From Phyllostachys edulis (Eukaryota > Streptophyta > Magnoliopsida > Poales > Poaceae): a stretch of DNA of 64,000 bases. Positions 1 to 10,143 of the stretch are shown here, in pieces. The stretch spans positions 98,338,826 to 98,402,825 of the forward strand of contig CM070546.1 of NCBI GenBank assembly GCA_036346405.1, in the 5' to 3' direction. The notes under the pieces were generated by a model. That model had not been told where the DNA came from. It saw only the letters and a list, made by a program, of their open reading frames with translations, and ran no database searches. The number at the start of each line of letters is the position of its first letter. The first letter of the stretch is position 1. A program made the translations under genes and the position numbers.

Positions 1-218
1 ATTAATTGGTGTGTATTCTATTCGAAAACAAGACCAAATGAGTCAAAAACTACTACAACACCTCTTCACCCGTCTCTCGCCATTTATTTCACCTTTGTCT
101 GTGTGACCATGTTCATGCTGGTCAAATCTAAGTACGTATACGTCCTACCATTCTATTCCTGATATCTTCTCTATAAAGTCTCCAAGGCAGTAGCTGCTTA
201 TGCCTTTAAAACCACTTC

Positions 219-294
<76 letters not shown>
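219..294. repeat. (TA)n microsatellite
   Basis: A nearly pure TA dinucleotide run. It gives a meaningless Tyr-Ile reading frame that should not be called a gene. It directly abuts the hairpin at 301-496. Confidence 0.97.
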
Positions 295-296
<2 letters not shown>

Positions 297-300
297 TACC

Positions 301-496
301 TACCACTTTCAGAGGTCGTGGCGAGATAAGAGAGCGACCATGGGCAACCTCATCGAGCCTCAGGTTCAAGAAACATGGTCGCTAAAAGAGCGTGTGGACA
401 TACAATTACCCGGATGTCGCCGATAAGTAATTGGACTTGACATCAAGGAATGGTTGGTTGCTCTCTTATCCTCGCCACGACCTCCCGAAAGTGGTC
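301..496. repeat. Imperfect inverted repeat (hairpin) between two TA arrays
   Basis: The left arm (about 301-341) contains GGTCGTGGCGAGATAAGAGA. The right arm (about 451-496) contains its near-complement, including TCTCTTATCCTCGCCACGAC. Each arm is about 40 bp with a loop of about 110 bp. The outer bases ACCACTTTC and GAAAGTGGT also pair. It could be a small MITE, or a foldback segment of the CACTA element. A small-RNA hairpin is possible but not shown. Confidence 0.7.
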
Positions 497-508
497 AGAC
501 TACAAACA

Positions 509-513
<5 letters not shown>

Positions 514-604
<91 letters not shown>
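514..604. repeat. (TA)n microsatellite
   Basis: Second TA run, on the far side of the 301-496 hairpin. Confidence 0.97.
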
Positions 605-606
<2 letters not shown>

Positions 607-823
607 TTTTAAGCACAAGCAACCAACGCTTGAAGGTTTTATAGAGAATATATATCACACGGTTCTAAACACGAACCGCTCAGTGATAGCATGCATCACA
701 AACGGTTTGAAAACCGCTCGTGATGACCTCATATCATCATCGACTCCATAAACTCAGACGGCCGGAAAAACCGCTCGTGATGACGTTTTTGAACCGTCTG
801 TAAAGACCTTTTCTGTAGTAGTG

Positions 824-1349
824 TCTCTAGCAAGTTGATTATGTTTCCTACAGCAGTACTAATGCTTTGTGCCTACTGAATGTGATCATTTGGTTACTTT
901 GATACCTATGTTTTCTCTGTTATTCGAATTCAGTAAAGGTTGTGATCTCATTTTGCATTAATAGATAATCTGTTCTTTTGTTAGTCTATAATGCTGTTGA
1001 TGTGATATTTGGTCATTTGTTGGCCGAAAGTATTATTGCTATTTATTGCTTATGGGATAATTGTTAACACATTAGTAAAGCATTCTTGAGCTCAAAGTTT
1101 GATTGATAGTTGTCATATCTAATTTGTGGAGAGTAACATTAGTGGCGAGGAGGCTAGAATTTCATCTTGAGCAGCCTAACATCTGAGAGCATATTAAACA
1201 AATACTTAAATATAAGTATTATGTTGATTTTAATTGTCCACATGTTCTATGTTTTGAGCATATGTTAATTTTATCATTTAAATGCTGCTAGAATTATATT
1301 TAATGCTGCTGAAATTAATTCTAGATATTTGCAAAAACTGCTATATTTA
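824..1349. other. Intergenic, nothing recognised
   Basis: AT-rich sequence beyond the CACTA end. I see no coding frame, terminal repeat or RNA gene in it. Confidence 0.6.
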
Positions 1350-1860
1350 CAACGCTTTTTGCCGGGAGTTGGACTGACGGCGACGGCACCGGCGCAAACT
1401 CCCCCGCCCCGCCTACGTGCCTTGCCGCCCGTCACACGCCGGCGCGTCCGTTTCGATCCGGTCCCAACAGAGTCGCCGTTCCGGTCCGGTGCACGTAGCC
1501 TTCGGGCGCCTGGCCCGCGCCCACGCGACGAGCGAGTCGTTCCCTTTCGCGCGCGGGCCCAGCGCATAGTGAACATCCACGCGCCGCGCGTGCGCGGTGC
1601 CACCTGCGCTACCTTGCTATGTACTCGGCTTCCTCGCCGTCCTCCCGGTCCCGGAGCAAGAAACGTAGCCGCCTGCGCGTCGACCCGTTTCCCTTGAAGG
1701 ATTTGATCGCGCGGCTATCTAATTGCCGACACTGCTCATTGGCTGCAGTCGCCGCGCACTAGCTAAGCCCAAGAAACGTCGCCGTCCACGGCTTGCTGTC
1801 TCGCTCGGCGCAGCTTGCGCGGCCGAATCTGTGTGCGCGAGGTGTCGATCGCTGTAAGCT
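1350..1860. other. GC-rich island of unknown nature
   Basis: A sharp rise in GC and CpG against AT-rich flanks. Open frames exist on both strands (1329-1697 plus, 1274-1603 minus), but they are low-complexity Arg/Pro-rich translations and match no family I recognise. It could be the promoter/5'UTR remnant of a host gene or a TE fragment. From 1861 to 2110 nothing further is recognised. Confidence 0.4.
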
Positions 1861-2110
1861 CCACCACCTTTATTCGTTAGTTTGCCTCAGCCGTGGGAAA
1901 GTTGGATCGGTGGGGCTTGCAAGAGAAAATGAAGCTACTATTGTAGTTTACCGGTGGATTTAGAGCTAGCTTTGCTTGGACTTGAAGAGTTGACGTCAGG
2001 GCCTCTCATTGCAAGCCTTAGCCAGTGATGCAGGACACTCCCTTTTCACCCAAAAATGGCAAGACTCGAGAGGGTGAGGGGTTTTCCGGTGCCCACACAT
2101 GTCTCCAAAA

Positions 2111-2170
2111 TAAATTCTTGGCAGGAGGACTTAAAAAAAATAAATTCTTGGCAGGAGGACTTAAAAAAAC
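2111..2170. repeat. Perfect 30-bp tandem duplication
   Basis: Two adjacent copies of a 30-bp unit (2111-2140, 2141-2170) that begins TAAATTCTTGGCAGG and ends in an A-run. They differ only in the last base. Confidence 0.9.
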
Positions 2171-2259
2171 CGTTTGGCAGGAAGTTTTTTTGTGTGTGTG
2201 GATATTTTAGGAGGTATTCCATCAGATCAAGTTGAGTGATATGAAAGGAACTTGATCAT

Positions 2260-2900
2260 TTAAGATCTGTATCACAGTAAGTGATGCAATAACCGCATGA
2301 TCATGCACTGCAACTTAGTTTCATTAGGCAGATATATCTTAACTAGCCAAAGTCATCCCATTGATAGATCATGAATATAATATTATGATCCGTAAATATG
2401 CATACATACAATGGTGTACAACAAGCTAACATTTATTTTATATGATTCAAGTTGATTTTTTTTATACATTTTTTATGTTTGGTGCTATAGATCGGTTGCA
2501 TACCTACCATCAATCAATTGATATTGTACACAACTCTAATTGACTCTCGAACGCATCAAGTTTACACGAAAGAATTCAAACATATATGTAATCACAATCA
2601 GTGATGCAATAGCCACACATATAGCTTCTGCAACTTGTGCAACTCTCATTCAACATGTACGTGTCTCCATTGTGATTCATACGGTAATAAAATCTCTGCA
2701 GATAGCATAACGATTGCAACTATGTTGACATTCAAGATGCACAACAAATTAATTTTGTCCTATATGATTCGAGTCAATTTAAATATATTTTTTGATGTTT
2801 GACATGATAGATTGGTTGCACTCGACACAAAACATGGTACTCAAAGCCACGTAAATTATACACCACACCTTTGATCTTTCATAAGTATGGTTCATGCAAT
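2260..2900. repeat. Diverged tandem duplication, unit about 320 bp
   Basis: Three landmarks recur about 320 bp apart in the same order: AGTGATGCAATA(A/G)CC (about 2280 and 2602), ACAACAA(G/A)(C/T)TAA (about 2420 and 2742), and GAT(C/T)GGTTGCA (about 2491 and 2811). The copies are clearly diverged and AT-rich, with no coding frame. This may be satellite-like or TE-internal sequence. Beyond 2900 up to 3108 the sequence is AT-rich with nothing recognised. Confidence 0.65.
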
Positions 2901-3113
2901 AAACATATATATGCCACATCAAGTACAACTCACAAAGACAGAATCTAACGCAATGTGTCCTATGTATCCCTACAAAAGAATCTAGGACAATGTATTGTAC
3001 ATCTTTGAAAGAGTAGTTTATTTTATTTTTGCCTTGATATGCAGAACAAGAAAAATTTAAAGATATGATATATATATACTGTAAACCAACATTTTAAATT
3101 CTTAATTCATACC

Positions 3114-3485
3114 TGTCGTAGCAGGGCACCAAGGGGTGCCCCGCGCCCTCGGATCGTCGGGAATACTGGTGTGACGTCAGGGATGCTGTTCATGCGTAAA
3201 TCCAGTCTGTATAGTGTATGTTAAGACAAGTGTACCTAAAATGTCCTTTCTCTCTCTCTCGCCTCTGGGGGCAAGAAGGTAAATGTCCCTTCTTGCCTCC
3301 TATAAATAAAACCCCATGGGCATGTAATAAGGGGATCTTTTCTCATTTTTACATACAAGCAATACACACATTCATACATGTCTTTGGCTTCTCTCTATCC
3401 GTCCTCACCCGAGACAAAGGGCACGGAGGTCTCCATTGTCGGAGGGTCCCGTCGCATCCATCTGCTTCAGCCTTTTAGCTACGCA
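3114..3485 (+). repeat. Left LTR of the gypsy-like LARD
   Basis: A 372-bp LTR. A TATAAATA box lies near 3300 and a likely transcription start/leader follows it. It matches 19970-20333 along its length with small indels and substitutions. Confidence 0.88.
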
Positions 3486-3512
3486 TACGGTTGGCGCCGT
3501 CCGTGGGGTTCA
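3486..3512 (+). promoter_or_regulatory. Primer-binding site of the LARD
   Basis: GGTTGGCGCCGTCCGTGGGG directly follows the left LTR. It resembles the TGGCGCCGTCTGTGGG PBS seen in many grass Tat-type gypsy elements. Confidence 0.75.
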
Positions 3513-5400
3513 AACAAGCTACAAACATAGGAGCTGAAGACGTCGCCGGGGACCCTTCAAGCCCGGCCTCACAAAAAAAAGAGCCGAGGCCCCGGTGACC
3601 CTTCAAGCACGAGCTCTCCCACCCTGCCTCCTCCGCAAAAGCTTGATCCCACCGGGAGGCCTCGCTGCCATCTCCACATCCAACCCAAGGCCCTCTCGAG
3701 CTACACCTCAAGCTTCTCCCCGGACCAAGCGAGCGAGGCGCCTGCCCGGCCCGCCTCACCACCCTCGCCTCACGAGGCAAACCCGAGCAACACCGAGGGT
3801 CTCTCCGCCTCCGCCACACACTCCGGCTCCGGCGTGAAGGCCCTCGCCGGACACCACCTGACTCCGGCCCAAAGGCCACCCGGAGAGCCCCCCGCGTTCC
3901 GGTGCCTCACCTCCAAGACCCGCCTCTCTCGGGTCCTCCCTCCAGCGTGGCCCCCGTCGCCTAAGCACGAGACTCGAGAGCCTCCGACCAACTCGCCTCC
4001 GGCAAGACTGGCGACCTCCGCTTAACGCCAGAGCCTCGTGGACGCCACAGCCATCTACTGAGTCGGCGCTAGCCGCCCGGCTCAAAAGCCAACGCCCACC
4101 TCCACCTCGGCGGCACCCTCGGCCGACTCACCTCGCCCGAGGCCCCCCCCCTTCTTCACCCGGCGCCCTTGACCTCGGCCCCTCGAGCTCAAGACTGCTG
4201 AAGCTTCCAGAGCTCGAGGCGGCATCCTCCGGGCCCCTCGCGGCACCCTCGGAGGCCACTCGCCGCCTCGGGCGGCGTCGGCCACGCCTGTTGGATCCGC
4301 CTCCGGCCTCTCAAGATCCTCCGGCCCTCAAGACCACTGCGAGACCGGAGCCCCTCCGCCGCTTCGCCGCCACCCGAGGAGCCACCTCGGCCTGACCCAC
4401 TGCTCCCCTCTCAGGCCACCTGAGCCCCTGCAGCGATCCGGCCACCTCCACCAAAGCCTCCACCGTGGCGCCACCTTCAGCCTCGAGCCTCCGCCGGCTC
4501 GGCCGCAGCCGGGGCTCCCTCGGGCCGCCTCGGGTCCGCACCAGCGCTGCCACCACGGACACCTCAGGCAGCCCTGCTCAAGCAAGCCTTGAGCCACCCG
4601 GCCCCTTGGCCCACCGCCACCTCAAGCCGAAGCTCAGCCGTGGCATGGCACCGGCGGCACCCGAGCCTCCGCATCGACCCCTGCTCGGCCAGCCTCCGAG
4701 CCACCGGAGCCCAGCCCGGCGCTCCGCCACCTCAAGCGAAGCCTCCACTGTGGCGCACACCGGGCACCCGAGCCTCCGTGTCGGCTCTCTGCATGCGCTC
4801 GGGCAAAGACCGCCATGACACCACGCCTCAACTAGTAAGCACCATTTTCCCAGGCGATTCAGCTAGTTCTTGGCCTCTTATCTTGCTAGCGACTTTACGT
4901 CATTGTGTGGTGTATCGTATACAAAGGCAAACCGTGCCTTCTCCATGCTATATTCATTTTGATTAGATGATTAAGTTCCAAAATTTGGTCAGATCACGGA
5001 AGAAGTCGTGCAAAATGAAAATGGCGCAGTGCTTCCTCCATGGAGCTCTTGGACTCATCGCAACTAGTTGCAACCACACGATAAATTCTTTAAAGAAATT
5101 GTATGCGCTCAAACTTCGGATCGTTGTGCATATTATCCTTGTCATTAGATAGTGAAAGCCAAGCATAATGTGTAAGTTTCTTTTTTAGCTTCGCCTTGCT
5201 TGTCACTTATCAGTATTTCACCATCTCTTTTCGCTTGTTCTCTCTTGTGTACCGCCAAGTCGCATCGAGCAATCGCATTATGACATTTTAGTCTGTTAAG
5301 GAGAGTATTTCGTAGAATATTGAGCAAAATCATCAGGTTCGTATGAAGCACATCACCACATTATGAAATGCTACACCTGTACTTACCCTCGTATGTAGGT
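3513..5400. other. LARD interior, GC-rich then AT-rich spacer
   Basis: Positions 3513-4830 are very GC-rich and open in several frames on both strands. The translations are Pro/Ala/Arg-rich and match no retroviral domain, so I do not call a gene. Positions 4840-5400 are AT-richer without a credible ORF. Confidence 0.6.
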
Positions 5401-5401
5401 A

Positions 5402-5940
5402 GACGCCACAAGATGGCGAAGAGCCCGGCAAGACACCTCGCAGCTACACCTCGGTGTATAAGCCCACAAGGATGGCACCGCAATAAGCCTATCACCGTGG
5501 CAACAAAGACGCCACGCATGGCGAAGAGCCCCGGCAAGACACCTCGCGAGCTCGGCCTCGGTATAAGCCCACAAGGATGGCATCGTCAATAAGCCCATCA
5601 CCGTGGCAACAAAGACGCCGCGCATGGCCGAAGAGCCCCGGCGCACACCTCGCAGGCTACGGCCTCGGTGTATAAGCCCACAAGGATGGCATCGTCAATA
5701 AGCCCATCACCGTGGCAATCAAGACGCCGCGCATGGCGGAAGAGCCCCGGCGCACACCTCGCAGGCTACGGCCTCGGTGTATAAGCCCACAAGGATGTCA
5801 CCGTCAATAAGCCCATCACCGTGGCAACAAAGACGCCGCAAGATGGCCGAGAGCCGGCGCGACACCTCGCGACTACGACCTCGGTGTATAAGCCCACAAG
5901 GATGGCATCGTCAATAAGCCCATCACCGTGGCAACAAACC
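5402..5940. repeat. Tandem array A, about 5 x 108 bp
   Basis: The landmark GTATAAGCCCACAAGGATG recurs at about 5456, 5561, 5671, 5779 and 5886, each time with CATCACCGTGGCAAC downstream. Unit length is 107-108 bp. Copies differ by point changes and single-base gaps. Confidence 0.9.
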
Positions 5941-5984
5941 CCCACGTGCACTAACGCACCCTCGTAGGCGTGAGGTGCACAAAC

Positions 5985-6637
5985 CCACCGAGTCTCCCGC
6001 CGTGAGGGCCTCGCCCCGGCGGGAGACATTTCAAACACGCTCAAACGCGCACCCCTCGTCTCTCGGAGGCTCCGCCTTGGCGACTAGGGAGTCTCCCGCC
6101 GTGAGGGCCTCGCCCCGGCGGGAGACATTTCAAACGCGCTCAAACGCGCACCCCTCGTCGCTCGGAGGCCCCGCCTCGGCGACTAGGGAGTCTCCCGCCG
6201 CGAGGGCCTCGCCCCGGCGGGAGACATTTCAAACGCTCAACAAGACACCCCCTCGCCGCTTGGAGGCCCGCCTCGACTAGGAGTCTCCCGCCATGAGGCC
6301 TCGCCCGGCGGAGACATTTCAAACTCGCTCAACGCAGACCTCGTCGCCGAGGCCCGCCTCGGCTGACTAGGGAGTCTCCCGCGAGGCCTCGCCCGGCGGG
6401 AGACATTTCAAACGCGCCAACGCGCACCTCGCCGCTCGGAGGCCCGCCTCGCCGACTAGGGAGTCTCCGCCATGAGGCCTCGCCCGGCGGGAGACATTTC
6501 AAACACGCCAAACGCAGACTCTCGCCGCCGGAGGCCTCGGCGACTAGGAGTCTCTCCGCAGGCCTCGCCCCGGCGGGAGACATTTCAAACGCGCACCCCT
6601 CGTCGCTCGGAGGCCCCGCCTCAGCGACTAGGGAGTC
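5985..6637. repeat. Tandem array B, left portion, about 99-bp units
   Basis: TCTCCCGCC starts recur at 5993, 6092, 6191, 6283 and 6375, with degraded copies near 6464 and 6551. Each unit contains a CCCCGGCGGGAGACATTTCA segment and a GGCGACTAGGGAG end. Units are 99 bp at first, then 87-92 bp because of scattered deletions. The array is cut at 6637 by the copia insertion and resumes at 17920. Confidence 0.9.
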
Positions 6638-8116
6638 TGAAAGCATCTAGGCCCCTAAAAATTGTTTTGGTAATTAATGACAATATGTGAATATGGGATT
6701 AACGTGTTTATTGAGTATTTACAAGGTTAAGTCCCATTGGTGAACTTATTGATGCAAAGATGCATACCAAAGGATGAAATGGACATCTACAAGACTTTAA
6801 GTCAAGGTACAAATAGTCTAGGATCCTTTTGTATTTTACCGGTCTTAGGAGTTTGGTTGGAAGACCGGATTATAGGATAAGTGCCGTACTATTAAGAGGG
6901 ATCATGGCTAGTAGCTTGATAGCATGTTCTTGTGCCATATGGATCAATTTTAGGATCATGCATGCATTTAAATTGAACTTGCAATTGAATTCGAAAAACA
7001 ACCGGGCCCTTACCCTAATATCGGAAGTACCGCAGGCTTTGCAGCGGTTGTACCGCTATGCGGTTGTACCGGCGACATGCGCGGTACTACCGCACATCGG
7101 ACGTTCCGAAATTTATATGGCGGTTGTATAATAACAGAACAAGTGTAATTTCGCTCCGAATCCTCTCCTGAGAATCGGACGTTCCGGCCTAATAATCGGA
7201 TGAACCGCACATCGGTTGTTCCGGTTATTAGACGGCGGTTGTAAAATTCCAGAACAATTGCATTTTCCAGCTGAGCGAAACCCTGATATCGGATGAACCG
7301 AAAGTTTGCCGGCGGTTGTACCGCTCCTCTTTTAACGGCTATATCAGAGCATTTAATGCGGTTAAAATAGCCGTTACTATTGCTTTTTCCAGAGTGCGGT
7401 TGTACTGCCAGATACCTCGGTTGTACCGATTTTCTCTGAAAATCGGATCTTCTCCTCAACGGTTGATTTGTTGGTGGAGGCTATAAATACCTCCCCAACT
7501 GCCCAAGGCAAAAAATATACAGCTCATTTATCACTCATAGAACCTTTTGAGCTTTGAGCATTCACTCAACACTCAAAACCTCTTGTGCATTCATTGTGAG
7601 TTTGTTGAGAGTCATTCAAGTGCATTCATACTCCTAGTTGATCCTTGTGCACGTGAGTGCCGTCAAGTGAAGCCCGTGATTTATTACTCTTGGGTGGTGC
7701 CGCACTCCTAGACGGCTTAGCGGAGAGCACGTGATCTCTTCAAGAAGAGTGTGAAGAGGCCCGGTGCAAGCTTGTGAGTGGTTGGTGTTCACTATCTCCT
7801 GAGCGGAGGAAGAACAACCAAAGTGAACGAGGAAGGCTTAATTAGGGAGCCGGCTTGACGTGTCAAGCCTCCTCAACGTGGACTAGTGAAGACCGGCAAG
7901 TCTTGATACCACGGAAAAACATCCTCGTGTCTTTGTGGTTATTTCTTGTCTTTACATTTCCGCATTTATATTTCTAGCTTATTTATTATGATTGAATTGC
8001 TTAGCTAGAAGTATAACTTGTTAAGATTAAGTTATTAATTGGCTAAAATTGTTAAATTGTTAAAAGTTTAAAACCTCCTATTCACCCCCCTCTAGTCGGT
8101 TATCCTTGATCCTACA
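6638..8116 (+). repeat. 5' LTR of S1
   Basis: Near-identical to 16430-17919 except for a variable stretch near 7020-7080 and many single-base losses at G or C runs in this copy. TATAAATA near 7482 is the likely promoter. It contains near-palindromes of the CGGTTGTACCG type (7045, 7061) and CGGTTGTTCCG (7213). Confidence 0.93.
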
Positions 8117-8132
8117 AGTGGTATCAGAGCTT
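8117..8132 (+). promoter_or_regulatory. S1 primer-binding site
   Basis: TGGTATCAGAGC begins at 8119, two bases after the LTR end. It is complementary to the 3' end of initiator methionine tRNA, the standard copia PBS. Confidence 0.9.
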
Positions 8133-8175
8133 GGTCTCTCATTGTTTTAGACTTAACCGTCTAAGAGAGAAAAGG

Positions 8176-10106
8176 ATGGCTAGTGAGGGATTTGCTATAG
8201 GAAAGGCTCCTTTCTTTGATGGCTCTAATTATGCTTATTGGAAAATTAGAATGTCAATTTATTTAAAGGCCATGAATTTAAGCTTATGGAGAATTGTAGA
8301 TGAGGGTTATGTCATGCCTCTTAATCCACAACTACCCACGGATCAAGAGACACGTAACACTCAACTAAATGCTCAAGCTATGAATGCTCTATTTGGCGCT
8401 TTGAGTGTGGATGAGTTCAATAGAGTGAGCAACTTGGAAACCGCTCATGATATTTGGACCACCCTCTCGAAATTCATGAGGGAACATCCACGGTCAAAGA
8501 AGCTAAATTGTATAGGCTTAAAATCAAATATGAGACGTTCACAATGTTGCCTCATGAAAACATCAATGAGATGTATTCAAGACTCAACAACATTGTGAAT
8601 GAGCTCAAAGGCCTTGGGACTAATCTTCTTGATGTTGATGTTGTTCGTAAGATGCTTAGGGCTCTTCCGGACAAATATGAGACATTGGTGACGCTATTTT
8701 TCAACTCTCCCGAGTTGCCAAGAATGACACCAACGGACTTTTGGGCAACCTCATCACAAATGAGTTGTTCAAAAGGACAAGGAAGAACTATTGGAGACAT
8801 CCTCCTCAAAGAAAAAATTACCGCTTTCAAAGCCAAAGCGGAATCAAGTGATGATGAGGAAGAAGAGGATGAATCCGATGAGGAGTATGCACTCCTTGTG
8901 AGAAGAATGAAGAGGGTCATGAAGAGGCGCCTCAATAGAAGCTATAACTTTGACAAGTTCAAGAAGGGGCAATCCTCAAATGACAAGAAGAGATATAGCA
9001 ATATTCGATGCTATAATTGTGAAGAAAAGGGACACATAGCTTCTCGTTGTCCCGAAAAGAAGGATGACAAGAGCAAGCCATTCAAGAAGAAGGAATACAA
9101 TGGTAAAAAGAAGCTTTTCAAGAAGCTTTACAAGGATGGCAAAAATGAAGCTCACATCGGAGAGTGAGATTCAAATGATGAGTCAAGCGACTCCGACTCC
9201 GATTCCAATGAAGAAGAATCCCCCAAGAAAAGGGGGCTAGTCGGTATAGCCATCAAGGAAGCTTCATCGCTATTCTCCACTCCTACTTGCCTCATGGCAA
9301 AAGGAGATAAGGTAAAATCCATTATTAGTGATGAACCAACTTATGATGAATTAATGGATATGCTTGATGATTTAAATGAATATCTTGGAAAAGAAAAATC
9401 AAAATATAAGGTCTTAAATAAAGAATACTTTACTCTAAAAGATTCTTATATGGAGCTTAAGGAAACTAACAACTTGCTTATCCAAGAAAATTCACATAAG
9501 TCTTGTTCTAGTGTAGGAATTACATGTGATATTATTGATAAAATGCCTAGTATAGAAATTGCTAAGACTAGTGCATATACTTCATGTGATGACCTACTTG
9601 CTATGCCATGTTGCTCAAGTGATGATTCAAATGTTAATTTAGCAAATGCCTGTGATCCTTTGCTCATTGTTGAAAATCATGAACTAAAAGAACAAGTGAC
9701 CAAGCTAAGCAAGAGCTTGGAAAGATGTTTCAAGGGTAAGGCCACTCTTGACAAACTTTTGAGTGAGCAAAGGTGTTCATTCAACAAGGAAGGTCTTGGG
9801 TATGTGCCTAAGAAAGGCAAGAAGCCGGTAAATAAGCCCACAAGTTTTGTGAGGTAAAATGGTAAGTATTGCTATAAGTGCCGGGAAATAGGACATATAC
9901 AACAAAATTGTCCTAAGGGTAAGGTTCCATTTCTTGGTATATATGATTCATGCTATATGCTTAGAAAATCTAAGGATGGTAAAGTAATTGCTCATTTTGT
10001 TGGCACTTCAATTATGGGCGCTAAAAAGAATGCTATTTGGGTGCCTAAATCCTTGGTTACTAACCTCCAAGGACCCAAACAAATTTGGGTACCTAAAAGA
10101 ACTTAA
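8176..10106 (+). pseudogene. gag: S1 gag (broken)
   Basis: It starts at ATG 8176 after the PBS. The N-terminus has the copia gag signature FDGSNYAYWKIRM. A single-base loss near 8468 moves the frame, which then runs to a TGA at 9165-9167. That segment carries an Asp/Glu-rich patch and a CCHC zinc knuckle (CYNCEEKGHIASRC). After the TGA the same frame continues from about 9294, is stopped at 9855-9857, and then encodes a second knuckle (CYKCREIGHIQQNC) before stopping at 10104-10106. Two knuckles are typical of Sirevirus gag. The related copy at 57976 shares the first TGA. Confidence 0.88.
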
Positions 10107-10143
10107 CTCTTGTTTTGTAGGTGAACTATAAGACCGTGGAAAA

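Larger units (their letters stand above)
1..823. mobile_element. CACTA (En/Spm) DNA transposon, one end only
   Basis: The block ends at 823 with a sequence whose reverse complement begins CACTACTACAGAAAAGG, the classic CACTA terminal inverted repeat. Just inside (about 660-800) are subterminal repeats built on AACCGCTCGTGATGAC and related forms, as expected for transposase-binding repeats of En/Spm elements. The other end is outside the window, so transposase content is unknown, and no transposase ORF is seen here. How far left the element runs (whether 1-600 belongs to it) is inferred. The TSD would be the 3 bp TCT at 824-826, which cannot be checked against the missing end. Confidence 0.75.

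Noticed and set aside
200..385. Tyr-Ile-rich reading frame over a TA microsatellite (and similar ones at 20756-21073 and 21190-21393)
   Set aside because: These are translations of dinucleotide repeats, not proteins.
1274..1697. Open frames on both strands in the GC-rich island
   Set aside because: Low-complexity Arg/Pro-rich in both directions, no family likeness, and GC-rich DNA gives long frames by chance.
3475..4966. Many overlapping frames in the LARD interior, first considered as a gag remnant
   Set aside because: No zinc knuckle, no DxG protease and no retroviral motif. All frames are Pro/Ala/Arg-rich on both strands.
5400..6640. Tandem arrays A and B, considered as a CRISPR-like or minisatellite-coded protein repeat
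   Set aside because: Units are head-to-tail without unique spacers, frames are broken by indels, and the host is a plant.
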